NCBI GenBank assembly: GCA_050179115.1
Contig: JBFXFL010000024.1
Span: forward strand, 1 to 44,022
Direction: 5' to 3'
Length of the DNA stretch: 44,022 nt
From: JAGPUQ01 sp050179115
GTDB taxonomy: Bacteria > Pseudomonadota > Gammaproteobacteria > Pseudomonadales > Porticoccaceae
Of this stretch, positions 31,734-40,176 are shown piece by piece (positions within the stretch are counted from its first letter, which is position 1; each line of letters begins with the position of its first letter). The notes below the pieces were generated by a model, which was given only the letters and a program-made list of their open reading frames with translations, did not search any database and had not been told where the DNA came from. Made by a program: the position numbers and the translations under genes.

Positions 31734-32797
31734 CGGTGCCACTCCTCCGGGCAGGTCGCCCGCCAATCGGCCAGGGCCGTCTCCAGCGTGTAGCGAAAGG
31801 GATAATCGTGCGCGCGCAGATAGCCCGGCACGATATCGTTGGCCGCCACCAGCTTGCGAATGCGCACCGGGCTGAAGGGATGCGCGATACCCAGCGGCCG
31901 CGCCACCAGATCCAGCAGCCAGCCCGCGGTCAGCAGCAACCCGTAGGGCAGGCTCGGCACCCGCCGCTCGACGCCGGCCACGGCGCAGATCGCCGCGACG
32001 TAATCGGCGAGCGCCGGCGCCGGATACAGGGTCGCGTTGAACAGTATCACCGCCTCCCCCGTCGCATCCTGGCGCTCCAGCCCCCACCACAGTGCCGCGC
32101 ACAGCTCGCGCACATAGATCCCCGCCTTGCGGGTGCCCCGATTGCCCGCGTAGAAAAAATACCGGCCGAGCACCGCCCGCACCAGCCGCGACACATTGCC
32201 GCCCTCCCCCGGCCCGAACACCACGCCGGGCCGCGCAATCACCAGTCGCCGCCGGGAATCGCCGGCCTGCCAGGCACGGTGAATGTACTCGGCGACCAGC
32301 TTGGAACCCCCATAGGCGGTCGCCGGCACCGGCAGCGACTGTTCGTCGCGCCGCGAGGTTCCCGGGCCGTAGGGCGAGATGGAACTGGTAAACACCATGT
32401 GCGTGCAACCCACCCGCGCCGCCCAGGCGCACACCTGCTCGGCACCGCGCACATTGGTGTCGTAATACTCGGCATCCGCATGCCCCGGCTCGCGATGCAC
32501 CGCCGCGAAATTGCCAATCAGCGCCACCGGCTCCGGCGGCACCCAGGCGAAGGGCTCGCGCACGTCCGCCGCAATGCATTCAATGGCGGGATCGCCGCTC
32601 AATTGCCGCCGTCGCCAAGGGCTCGCGATGGCCGCCACTGGCTGCCGGTCGACCAGATACACCTTGCGAAAATGGCCGCCATCCACGAGAAACCGTGCAA
32701 AAAAACCGCCGATAAAGCCGGTGCCGCCGAACAGCACGGCGCAGCCGGCCGCGCGGGCGCACATCCCTGTTTCACTCATGGTCGCTGTTTCACTCAT
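31730..32797 (-). CDS. NAD-dependent epimerase/dehydratase (nucleotide-sugar or membrane SDR)
   Basis: A 355-residue extended short-chain dehydrogenase. The Rossmann loop is VLFGGTGFIGGFFARFLV (about 20-37), and the active-site serine and tyrosine are in FTSSISPYGPG and TAYGGSKLVAE. The rest resembles NAD-dependent epimerases of polysaccharide loci, with RPGVVFGPGEGGNVSRLVRA and a late hydrophobic stretch (LPYGLLLTAGWLLDLVARPL) that could sit on the membrane. Substrate and reaction are not deducible; a UDP-sugar epimerase is one option. The first 12 codons contain a duplicated start (MSETAT-MSET), caused by an 18-bp tandem repeat. It leads the rml operon and overlaps rmlB. Confidence 0.85.
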   Translation of the reverse strand: MSETATMSETGMCARAAGCAVLFGGTGFIGGFFARFLVDGGHFRKVYLVDRQPVAAIASPWRRRQLSGDPAIECIAADVREPFAWVPPEPVALIGNFAAVHREPGHADAEYYDTNVRGAEQVCAWAARVGCTHMVFTSSISPYGPGTSRRDEQSLPVPATAYGGSKLVAEYIHRAWQAGDSRRRLVIARPGVVFGPGEGGNVSRLVRAVLGRYFFYAGNRGTRKAGIYVRELCAALWWGLERQDATGEAVILFNATLYPAPALADYVAAICAVAGVERRVPSLPYGLLLTAGWLLDLVARPLGIAHPFSPVRIRKLVAANDIVPGYLRAHDYPFRYTLETALADWRATCPEEWHR

Positions 32798-32803
32798 GGT
32801 CGC
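32768..32803. repeat. 18-bp perfect tandem duplication over the epimerase start codon
   Basis: TGTTTCACTCATGGTCGC occurs twice in direct succession (32768-32785 and 32786-32803). Each copy contains an ATG and the first codons MSET on the minus strand, giving two equivalent starts 18 bp apart. The 156-bp gap upstream (32798-32953) shows nothing else recognisable. Confidence 0.9.
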
Positions 32804-32953
32804 TTTTCGTCTCGCATCGGTGGCGCCGGAATTACAGCATGGAGTGGAATTCTACGTTCTCGGCCGGGTTGCGATGCCGACACCGGACCGACCCCGGGCT
32901 GGCATCGCTATCGGGCGCTGCCGGTAACCGCCGGGACGCGATGCCTCCCGGCC

Positions 32954-33964
32954 CTAACGTCCCGCGATCTGCGCATAAAGCTCGCGGTGGGCGGCGGCGA
33001 TCACCTCCCAGGCCTGGCGCTTGACCCACTCGCGCCCCGCCCGGCGCAGGTTTGCCTCCGCGGTCGGGTCCGCGCGCAACACCTGCACCTGGGCGAGGGC
33101 GTCCGCGGGGCCGGTCGCGAACCGCACCGCCGACTCCAGACCGGGCGGTGTCTGTGGCCCGCGATTGGTGATCACCACCGCACCGTTCCCCAGCGCGGCC
33201 AGCAAGGTGCCGCGGCGCTCCGAGGCGCCATCCGGATAATGCAGATACAGAAATCCGGTCTCCGCCAGGCGCTGCGCGACCGCTTCGTCGCTGCGGCCGA
33301 GATCCCAGATCAGGCGCGGCAGTTTCCCGGCAGCCTGCCGCATCTGTTCGCAGTACGCGCTCTGCCCGAGCGGAATCGCGCCCAGCACCCGAAAACCCAG
33401 CTGCGGCGCCGCGTCCGCCGCGAGCCGGGCCAGCGCGAGAAAGGGTTCCAGGCCCTTGTCGGGCCGGATCAGTCCGAAATAGCAGACTTCGTCCATGTCC
33501 GGTGACTTTCGTGCCATCACCCAGGGAATATTGGAACCGATGGGAATGACATGACTGCGGCCCCGGCTCCAGGGATACCAGCGCCCAAAGGCCGCGCGCT
33601 CGAAGGCGTTGGTGAATACCAGCGCGTCGGCGCGGCTGAACGCCAGTGCGGCGATCCGGCGCAGCAGGTGCGCCTGGGAGAACTCGTGCAGGGTTACCAC
33701 AGTGCGGCAGCGCGGCAACTGCGCCACCCGGTGGGGCATCAGCGAACTGCCGTAGCGCGCCATCGGATACTGCACATGGACGATATCGGGTTTGAGGGCA
33801 CGCGCCTGTGCGGCCACCGCGCAGGCCGAAAGCCGACCATTGCGCTCGCCGCGCGCGATGGTCACGCGGACCCCCAGCTCCTGCAATGCGGCGGTCAGGC
33901 GCAGCACATACTCCATCACGCCGCAGGGTCCACCCTGCTCGGGAGCCAGCAGAAGAACCTTCAC
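32954..33964 (-). CDS. Glycosyltransferase family 4 protein
   Basis: A 336-residue GT-B-fold glycosyltransferase for the surface polysaccharide. The N-terminal acceptor domain begins KVLLLAPEQGGPCGVMEYVL, with the glycine-rich loop. The donor domain includes VCYFGLIRPDKGLEPFLAL and GFLYLHYPDGASERRGTLLA, the latter standing for the usual E-x7-E-type region. I use the GTG at 33964, where homology begins. An ATG at 34072 would add 36 low-complexity residues but sits only 13 bp behind the upstream gene's stop, so it is possible. Donor and acceptor are unknown. Confidence 0.82.
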   Translation of the reverse strand: MKVLLLAPEQGGPCGVMEYVLRLTAALQELGVRVTIARGERNGRLSACAVAAQARALKPDIVHVQYPMARYGSSLMPHRVAQLPRCRTVVTLHEFSQAHLLRRIAALAFSRADALVFTNAFERAAFGRWYPWSRGRSHVIPIGSNIPWVMARKSPDMDEVCYFGLIRPDKGLEPFLALARLAADAAPQLGFRVLGAIPLGQSAYCEQMRQAAGKLPRLIWDLGRSDEAVAQRLAETGFLYLHYPDGASERRGTLLAALGNGAVVITNRGPQTPPGLESAVRFATGPADALAQVQVLRADPTAEANLRRAGREWVKRQAWEVIAAAHRELYAQIAGR

Positions 33965-34085
33965 CGGCGAGACGTTCGCCGCCGGGTGCCAAGGCGTCCC
34001 GCGGCCGTCCCTACACCGCCCGGCGATACCGTCACCATCGCGCCCCGCGCCTGTCGCAACCCGCGCATCCACGGGAGCGATCCCA

Positions 34086-34940
34086 TCAGGAATGGCGCTG
34101 CCGCAGACCGCAGACCAAACCCCGAATCACCGCCCGCGCACGACCGAACTCGCCGCGCAGCAGCCGGTTGCAAAAGCGCAGCGACCCACCCACCAGGACC
34201 GCGGGCCAGGGATGCTTCGCGTAGCGAAACATGAACCGCACCGCGGACTGATTGAAATGCCGGTCCTTCTGGCGCAAACGGCGCTGCGACGCGCCCGGCG
34301 CCCGGTGCAGCACCCGGCTGCCGGACGCGACCGCCAGCCGCCAGCCCTGTTCACGCAGGCGATAGCACAGGTCGGTCTCCTCCCAGTAGAGGAAATACCC
34401 CTCATCCAGAAGACCCACTGCTTCCAGAGCGCGGGTTCGCAGCAGCAAACTGGCCCCGGTCAGGTAATCGAGCTCGGCGTCCGCCACCTGCGCCCGCGTA
34501 TGGGATGGCCGCCCGAACCGCAGATCGACCCGACCACCGCCCCAGGCCAGCAGCCGGCGGGGGTTCTCGCGATCGCAGATCAACGACCCCACCGCGCCGA
34601 CACCGGCATCCGCCTCGGCCAGTTCGACCATCGCGGTCAATGCCTGCGGGTCCGCCCGGGTATCGCTGTTGAGCAGCCAGACATAGTCGGCACCCAGGGC
34701 CAACGCGCGCCGGATACCCACATTGCAGCCCCCGGCAAACCCCAGGTTCGCGCCGGTCTCCACCAGATCGATGTCGGGACAGACCTCCGCAATGCGGGCC
34801 ACGGAGTCATCACCGGAACCGTTGTCCACGACCAGGACGCGAAAATTGGGGTAGGTGAGCTGCCGCAACGACTCGACACAGCGGAGCGTGTCGTCCGCGC
34901 CGCGCCAATTGAGCGTTACGATGCAAACCAGTGGTGCCAT
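34086..34940 (-). CDS. Glycosyltransferase family 2 protein (WbbL/rhamnosyltransferase-like)
   Basis: A 284-residue GT-A-fold enzyme. The donor-binding start VCIVTLNWRGADDTLRCVES, the nucleotide acid VVDNGSGDDS, NLGFAGGCNVGIRRAL and the DxD-type metal motif LLNSDTRADP are visible. DEGYFLYWEETDLCYRLREQ is the usual acceptor-side helix with a catalytic acid. This subfamily often transfers L-rhamnose, which fits the dTDP-rhamnose genes next to it, but that is inference. No long membrane segment is present; basic residues in the tail suggest peripheral membrane contact. It lies 13-120 bp upstream of the family 4 gene on the same strand. Confidence 0.88.
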   Translation of the reverse strand: MAPLVCIVTLNWRGADDTLRCVESLRQLTYPNFRVLVVDNGSGDDSVARIAEVCPDIDLVETGANLGFAGGCNVGIRRALALGADYVWLLNSDTRADPQALTAMVELAEADAGVGAVGSLICDRENPRRLLAWGGGRVDLRFGRPSHTRAQVADAELDYLTGASLLLRTRALEAVGLLDEGYFLYWEETDLCYRLREQGWRLAVASGSRVLHRAPGASQRRLRQKDRHFNQSAVRFMFRYAKHPWPAVLVGGSLRFCNRLLRGEFGRARAVIRGLVCGLRQRHS

Positions 34941-35306
34941 TGACTTTCCAAGCCCGCCAACCGACGCGACCGTGACGCCACCGCGCGCCGCTCGTCAGCA
35001 CAAACGCGGCATTTTACCGGCGCGGCGCCACAAAAGGCAGACCGACTTATCCCCACCAAGATGTCCCGGCCAAGGCGTCCAGCCCAGCCTGTGCCCGAAG
35101 CCCAGGATCGCGCCGGACTGTCCGGACCCGATCAGGGGACGCACCGAAAGATTCATGATGTCCGAAACCTGCTTGGTCTGCTACGAGAGCCCGGGTTGGG
35201 GTCCTTTGCCCCGGGGAGGAGAGCCGTGCGCTGTCGAGGGGTAATCCGGGCTCGCTTGCGACCAGACCACCGGGTGCAACCCGGCGCTCCAGACGCGGCG
35301 CCCTGG
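34941..35306. other. Gene-free stretch between two glycosyltransferase genes
   Basis: In these 366 bp I see no frame with protein-like character, no repeat and no clear promoter or terminator on either strand. It separates the family 2 gene from the next family 4 gene, both on the minus strand, and may be the remnant of a lost gene or hold a promoter of unusual sequence. Confidence 0.5.
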
Positions 35307-36635
35307 TCAGCCGCGAGGCATTCGCAGTCCGGCCTGCCACTCGCGCCAGCAACGTGCGATCAAAGCCTTCAGTTCCGCGCGAAACCGCTCCGCCGCGAAG
35401 CGTTCCGCGTGGCGGCGGATGGCGACCGGATCGAAGCGGGCTTCATTCGCCTCGAACAACGCCAGCGCCGCAAGCAGGGATTCCGCAGTCTGCTCGGGGA
35501 AAAACACGCCGGTCGGCGCGCGGCTCTGGCCCGTAGCGGGGGCGGGATAATGATCGCCGCCGGTCCCGCGCATGGGGTGAACACTGCCGCCACGCGCGCC
35601 AGCCTCCACGGATACCGCGACGTTGCGCTGCACGTATCCGGCGTCAGCGTCCGCCATGGCCCCTGCCTTCGCTACCGGTGCATTGCCAGCGCCGATTTGC
35701 TCCAGGGCAATCACGGTTTCCGTGACACCGCCTTTGCCGAAGGCGATGACCGGCGCACCGCAGGCCTGCGCCTCGACCGGGATGATCCCGAAATCTTCCT
35801 CGGCGGCGAAGATGAACGCCCGGGCGCGGCGCATGTGATCCCGCAACACCTCGGCCGGCTGATAGCCCAGAAACTGGACATTCGGCGGCGCCCGCCGACG
35901 GATGCGCTTGAGCGCCGGCCCTTCACCGATCACCACCAGGCGCTGATCGGGACGCTGTCCGAACGCTTCGACGATAAGATCCATGCGCTTGTGAGGCACC
36001 ACCCGCGAGGCGGTCAGGTAGAACTCGCCGGTGCGTTCGCCCGGCCCACCGGGTGTGAACATATCAATATCGACCGGCGGATAGATCACCGTGGCATCGC
36101 GGCGGTAAATCTTGTGAATGCGCCGGGCGATGAACGCCGAATTGGCGATCATGTGATCGACACCATTGGCGGTCCGCTGATCCCAGATCCGCAGACCATG
36201 CAACTGCCAGCGCGCGAGCCAACTCAAGAGTCCGCGCTCCAACCCGCTCTCGCGCAGGCACTGATGCTGCAAATCCCAGGCGTAGCGCATGGGTGAATGG
36301 ATGTAGCTGATGTGAAGTTGATCGGGCCCGGTCAGCACCCCTTTGGCTACCGCATGGCTGCTGGAAATGACCAGATCGAACCCCGAGAGGTCCAGCTGTT
36401 CCATGGCCAGCGGCATCAACGGCAGATAGTGCCGATAGAACCGCCGCGCGAACGGAAATTTCTGGATAAACGACGTCTGTACCCTGCGGTCCCGCAAAAA
36501 GCCGCGCTGCTCCGGCCGCACACAGTCGATCACCGCAAACAGCGTCGCCTCGGGATAGAGCCGGAGGATCTCTTCAAGGACACGTTCGGCGCCGGCAATC
36601 TGGGTCAGCCAATCGTGGACCACGGCAACTTTCAT
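35307..36635 (-). CDS. Glycosyltransferase family 4 protein with an extra internal segment
   Basis: A 442-residue GT-B-fold glycosyltransferase resembling WbaZ-type mannosyltransferases. The acceptor domain starts MKVAVVHDWLTQIAGAERVL; the middle has SYIHSPMRYAWDLQHQCL, DHMIANSAFIARRIHKIY and VIYPPVDIDMF. The donor site contains TASRVVPHKRMDLIVEAF and AAEEDFGIIPVEAQACGAPV (the EX7E-type region). After GKGGVTETV an alanine/glycine-rich segment of about 60 residues (311-372) intervenes before PTGVFFPEQT, where relatives have a short loop. The frame is intact through it. The ATG at 36635 is followed by MKVAVVHDW as in homologues. Three 11-bp repeats lie about 50 bp upstream. Confidence 0.85.
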   Translation of the reverse strand: MKVAVVHDWLTQIAGAERVLEEILRLYPEATLFAVIDCVRPEQRGFLRDRRVQTSFIQKFPFARRFYRHYLPLMPLAMEQLDLSGFDLVISSSHAVAKGVLTGPDQLHISYIHSPMRYAWDLQHQCLRESGLERGLLSWLARWQLHGLRIWDQRTANGVDHMIANSAFIARRIHKIYRRDATVIYPPVDIDMFTPGGPGERTGEFYLTASRVVPHKRMDLIVEAFGQRPDQRLVVIGEGPALKRIRRRAPPNVQFLGYQPAEVLRDHMRRARAFIFAAEEDFGIIPVEAQACGAPVIAFGKGGVTETVIALEQIGAGNAPVAKAGAMADADAGYVQRNVAVSVEAGARGGSVHPMRGTGGDHYPAPATGQSRAPTGVFFPEQTAESLLAALALFEANEARFDPVAIRRHAERFAAERFRAELKALIARCWREWQAGLRMPRG

Positions 36636-36683
36636 AGATTTTTCACCGTTCTGATTGACCTGGCCTCAGCCGCACCTTTCGGG

Positions 36684-36716
36684 ATCGCAACACTATCGCA
36701 ACATCATCGCAACACC
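36684..36716. repeat. Three 11-bp direct repeats (ATCGCAACA-type)
   Basis: ATCGCAACACT, ATCGCAACATC and ATCGCAACACC follow each other exactly every 11 bp, close to one helical turn, 49 bp upstream of the family 4 glycosyltransferase start. Such phased repeats may bind a regulator, or they may be a neutral tandem duplication within decayed DNA. Confidence 0.7.
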
Positions 36717-36859
36717 CGGGCACCGGGAACCAGATACTTATTGTATTCGCCGCCCGCCCCCAACGTCAGACCCTGGGTTCGCACGCCGACCCAACCGAGC
36801 ACTCTGAAAAGTTCACTGCCGCCGCTCGACCGAGCGCGCAAACGACGCACCCGAGGATC

Positions 36860-37110
36860 GACCCGTTGCAGGCGCGACACATCCAGCAGCTTGCGCGCCG
36901 CACCTGCGCCACCAGCTCGGCGATGGGAAAGCTGGTCTCCATCAGAATCCGGCCCAGCGCCGACACACGTCTGGGCGCGGGCACCCCGATTCCATTCAGC
37001 GTTTCGCGGCGAAACCCACGGCCCCGGTGCTCCGGAAATACCGCCCACTCCGGATAATTACGCGAGCCCACCACCACGTCCACCTCGTGCCCGCGTGCCC
37101 GCGCGGTCGC
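36860..37110 (-). pseudogene. Mosaic remnant: glycosyltransferase N-terminus joined to a GDP-fucose synthase tail
   Basis: One minus-strand frame (37110 to about 36900) reads RARGHEVDVVVGSRNYPEWA and GIGVPAPRRVSALGRILMET, the start of a family 4 glycosyltransferase (WbuB-like). Another frame (about 36900-36866) then reads AARKLLDVSRLQ, the conserved C-terminal element of GDP-L-fucose synthase. Neither part has a complete domain or start, and the frame changes between them, so this is a fused relic of two genes. Further downstream, to 36720, there is only unassignable sequence. The gap 36636-37467 as a whole thus contains relics, not working genes. Confidence 0.6.
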
Positions 37111-37111
37111 C

Positions 37112-37363
37112 GCGGGCGGTCATGTCGTTGGCGGCGGGTTGGGTAAAACCCAGATCCGTCATCGGCAGATAGGCCGGAATGGCGAACAGCATCAGCCATT
37201 CGCCGTACAACTGCACGCTCTAGGCATGGAGCAGGATGGGCACGCCCGCCAACTACACGATGATGGTGACGATCTGGCCGAAGGTATTGGTGCCCAGGCC
37301 GTACAGGATGCGCTGACGGACGGTCGTTGTAAGTGCTGGCGCGGGCGCCGAGTGATCAATCAT
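37112..37363 (-). pseudogene. wzx-like polysaccharide flippase, N-terminal remnant with two in-frame TAG stops
   Basis: From an ATG at 37363 the frame reads MIDHSAPAPALTTTVRQRIL, YGLGTNTFGQIVTIIV, then stop, LAGVPILLHA, stop, SVQLYGEWLMLFAIPAYLPM and TDLGFTQPAANDMTAR. This is the typical first 80 residues of a Wzx/MATE-type O-unit flippase, with the first helices and the GEW and DLGF motifs. The two TAG codons (37253-37255 and 37220-37222) stand where relatives would carry Gln and Trp. After residue 84 the sequence changes into the glycosyltransferase remnant. It is non-functional. Confidence 0.75.
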
Positions 37364-37467
37364 GCATGTGTTGTTTGTGGGCCGTTGCGGCGGCCTGCCG
37401 CGATCATTCCCCCCCGGCAGGACTCCCACCCAATCGGCCCGGGGACGGGCCTCCTACAGGGGCGCGA

Positions 37468-39018
37468 TCAATAAGCAATGCGGTCCCTCAGTACCTGCAT
37501 CGCGGTGAGGAAGATGATCCTGAGGTCGAGCCACAGGCTCCAGTTGTCGATATACCAGAGATCGTGCTCGACACGGCGCTCCATCTTATCCAAAGTATCG
37601 GTCGGGCCACGGTAACCATTGACCTGAGCCCAACCAGTGATACCGGGCTTCACGCAATGCCGCCACATGTAGGCCTCTACCCGGTGCTTGTAGTACTCAT
37701 TGTGGGCCAGGGCATGGGGACGGGGGCCGACGATGGACATTCTGCCCTGCAATACATTGATGAACTGCGGCAGCTCGTCCAGACTGAAGCGTCGCAAGAA
37801 CGCACCGAACCTGGTGATGCGCGGATCATCGCTGGAGGCCTGGGTAACAGTGCCCTCCGGTTCCTCGTGCAATACCATGGTGCGAAATTTGTATACCTTG
37901 ATGGGTTTGCCGTCACAGCCGTTGCGGCGCTGCTTGAACAACACCGGGCCTGGCGAACTGAGCTTCACGCCGAGAGCAATCGCCAACATCAGCGGGCTGA
38001 TCAGCGCCAGAATGACCGCGGCCAACACCCTGTCCTCGATTGCCTTGAGGATCCGGTTGATGCCCTGCATGGGGCTGACGTTGAGGTCCAGGACGGCCAT
38101 CCCTGCAACCTCTGAAATGGCGGGATTCAACAACCGGAAATCCTCGATACTCGGCACATAGCGGATGCCCACGGTGCTGTAGCGCAGCTGGTCGAGCAGT
38201 TCCGGGATGCGGTGTTCGCTACCCGCCGAAAGGGTCAGCCATACCTCGGCGACCGACTGCCGCTCAACAAAATCGAGGAGTCTGGCCAGCGGATACGCCG
38301 GAATCTGGCCACACTTCTCGACAGGAGGCCGTCGAGCTTCGTAAAACAATGCGGCAATCTCCAGGCCACTCCAAGCGGATTCCTCCAGTCGCCGGGCGAC
38401 CGCCGCGGCTTGAGGCCCGGAACCGACGAGGACGATGCGACGCAGATTCCAGCCGCGTTTTCGCGTTTCCCGCAGGGTGACTGCCAGCACGCCCCGCACC
38501 GCTACCAGTGCCAGACCGCCGAGCCCCAACCAGAGCGCCATCCAGCCCCTCGAAAAAAGGACGTTGGTCTTGGTGGCCACACCCAACACCATCAACGCCC
38601 CACCGACCAGCAGCCATGCGAGCAGCAGCTGGCGCAGCTGCGCCGAGGTAGGACGGCCGCGCCAGGAGTCATAGATACCGAGTGCGGAAAAGGTGATCAG
38701 CGTGAGCAGAACCCCCAGTAGCACGGCGATCTGGTAGCGCTGTGGCAATCCCCAGCTTTCCAGATGGATGGCGTAGGCAATCCATCCGGCCACGACAACC
38801 ACTATCGCATCAAGAGCCCGCGTAACTCCCGAGAGCACACTGAAACGTTCACGAAAACGACTTCTTCTCAGCATGAGCCCCTGCACACAGACGGGCGCCA
38901 GAGGTTCCAGCGGACCCCGAACGAGGATGAACTCCATCGCCCGAGCGTGGTCCGGAGAGCATGATGACCTGCCACTCCGTTGCCCTTCCCCGTCTGTAGC
39001 GCTTTCATGAGATCTCAT
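37468..39018 (-). CDS. Undecaprenyl-phosphate glucose-1-phosphate transferase (WcaJ-like initiating enzyme)
   Basis: A polyprenyl-phosphate hexose-1-phosphate transferase that loads the first sugar of the repeat unit onto undecaprenyl phosphate at the inner membrane. Four N-terminal helices (about 65-170 in this numbering) are followed by a Rossmann-like domain (RRIVLVGSGPQAAAVARRLE). The catalytic domain has a re-entrant helix (DRVLAAVILALISPLMLAIA), SSPGPVLFKQRRNGCDGKPI, KVYKFRTM, DELPQFINVLQGRMSIVGPR and KPGITGWAQVNGYRG. The frame begins at ATG 39018 with an AGGG 7 nt upstream, but homology starts at the ATG at 38874 (MLRRSRFRERFSVL), which gives 468 residues, the normal length. Glucose is assumed by similarity. 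Confidence 0.92.
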   Translation of the reverse strand: MRSHESATDGEGQRSGRSSCSPDHARAMEFILVRGPLEPLAPVCVQGLMLRRSRFRERFSVLSGVTRALDAIVVVVAGWIAYAIHLESWGLPQRYQIAVLLGVLLTLITFSALGIYDSWRGRPTSAQLRQLLLAWLLVGGALMVLGVATKTNVLFSRGWMALWLGLGGLALVAVRGVLAVTLRETRKRGWNLRRIVLVGSGPQAAAVARRLEESAWSGLEIAALFYEARRPPVEKCGQIPAYPLARLLDFVERQSVAEVWLTLSAGSEHRIPELLDQLRYSTVGIRYVPSIEDFRLLNPAISEVAGMAVLDLNVSPMQGINRILKAIEDRVLAAVILALISPLMLAIALGVKLSSPGPVLFKQRRNGCDGKPIKVYKFRTMVLHEEPEGTVTQASSDDPRITRFGAFLRRFSLDELPQFINVLQGRMSIVGPRPHALAHNEYYKHRVEAYMWRHCVKPGITGWAQVNGYRGPTDTLDKMERRVEHDLWYIDNWSLWLDLRIIFLTAMQVLRDRIAY

Positions 39019-39038
39019 CCAGCTACCCTTTTCTTTTT

Positions 39039-40176
39039 TTATTTTACGGCATCGGCCATTTCGGCTGCGACGGGCTCGCTGCTCATCTCGTCGAGCGCGA
39101 TCCGAAACCGGTCACGAAATTCAAGGCCAAAGGCTGCGAGTAGACCCAGGAAGCCACCCAAGAGAATTCCGAGCGTCACAATGGCCGCCCTGGACCGGCC
39201 AACGGACTCCAGGGATTTCAAGCCCGTAACCACTACCGGGCTCCAGGGGGTTTCGCATTCTCAGATTCAGCCGTTGAATGGCCGCGTCCTGGATGCCTTG
39301 CTGGCATTGGTTGTCGCGCAGCTTGTTATTCAAGTCATCCCGGCGCTGTGCGAGTCCAATTTGAAACCTCTCCTCGAAGTCTACCGACCGAGCGCGGTGC
39401 TGCTGAACCTCGTTATCCAGAATCAACAGGGTCATGGCCCGAGCTTCGTCGTTGGCTTCCCGTATCGCCTGAGCGCGATTCCTTAGGGACGCGTCGATCA
39501 ACGAGTTGGTGTCCTTGATCTGCTGGCGCAGCAAATTGCCGGTAAGGTCCAGGCGTTTGAGATCCGCGAGCAGAAACCTCTCGTGGTCTATCAATTCATC
39601 CAGAACGGGTAGCGCCTGCTGTTTTTCCAGCTCTATACCGCTGCGCATCCGGTTGAACATCCGACTGTGGCCATCGATCAGCGCCGCGACCACCTGCTTC
39701 TGTACTTGCCGATGATTCGGCTCCTGGGCTGCTTTACCCTCCGACTCCAGAATGATCATCTGGCTGTCTTTGGGCACCCGGGCATCGACCTTGAATTTTT
39801 TCGCCTCATCGCCAGGCTGCTCTCGGTAGTCTCGTAACGCTAGCGGGATGTAGCTCTCGGAAATCTTGGCGAGTATTGCGAGCGGCGGTTCTATGGGAAC
39901 TGTTTTGCCGTTCTAGACGTGGGAGCCCAATTCGACGGTCGTGGTGTATGCGCATTGACTGGAGAACAACAACGCGAATAGCACTCCGAGTGCGACCGCC
40001 GCCACGGTCGTCAGTACTGCCCGACGCCGGCGCCAAAGTACCAAGCCGAGGCCCACCAAGCTGATTTCATCGCTCTGTCCGCCGTCGGTGGGCATCGGCG
40101 CGCTTTCGCTGGGCTGTGCAGTGCGACTCACGGACACGGCGGGACGCCCTGCCAACCCGTACCGCTTCGCGCTCAC
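39039..40176 (-). pseudogene. wzz-like chain-length determinant gene, broken by a TAG stop and a frameshift
   Basis: Starting at a GTG at 40176, the frame encodes an N-terminal cytosolic part, the first membrane helix (RRRRAVLTTVAAVALGVLFA) and VELGSHV, then meets a TAG at 39913-39915. It continues in the same phase with NGKTVPIEPPLAILAKISES and a long coiled-coil-rich periplasmic region. Near 39238 one extra base shifts the phase; in the shifted frame follows the second helix (AAIVTLGILLGGFLGLLAAF) and the cytosolic tail ending AEMADAVK. This is a complete Wzz/LPS chain-length regulator layout with two lesions. As read, no full protein can be made. Confidence 0.8.

Noticed and set aside
33965..34072. 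Longer N-terminus (36 residues) for the family 4 glycosyltransferase
   Set aside because: Gly/Arg/Ala-rich and unlike the family; retained only as an alternative start.
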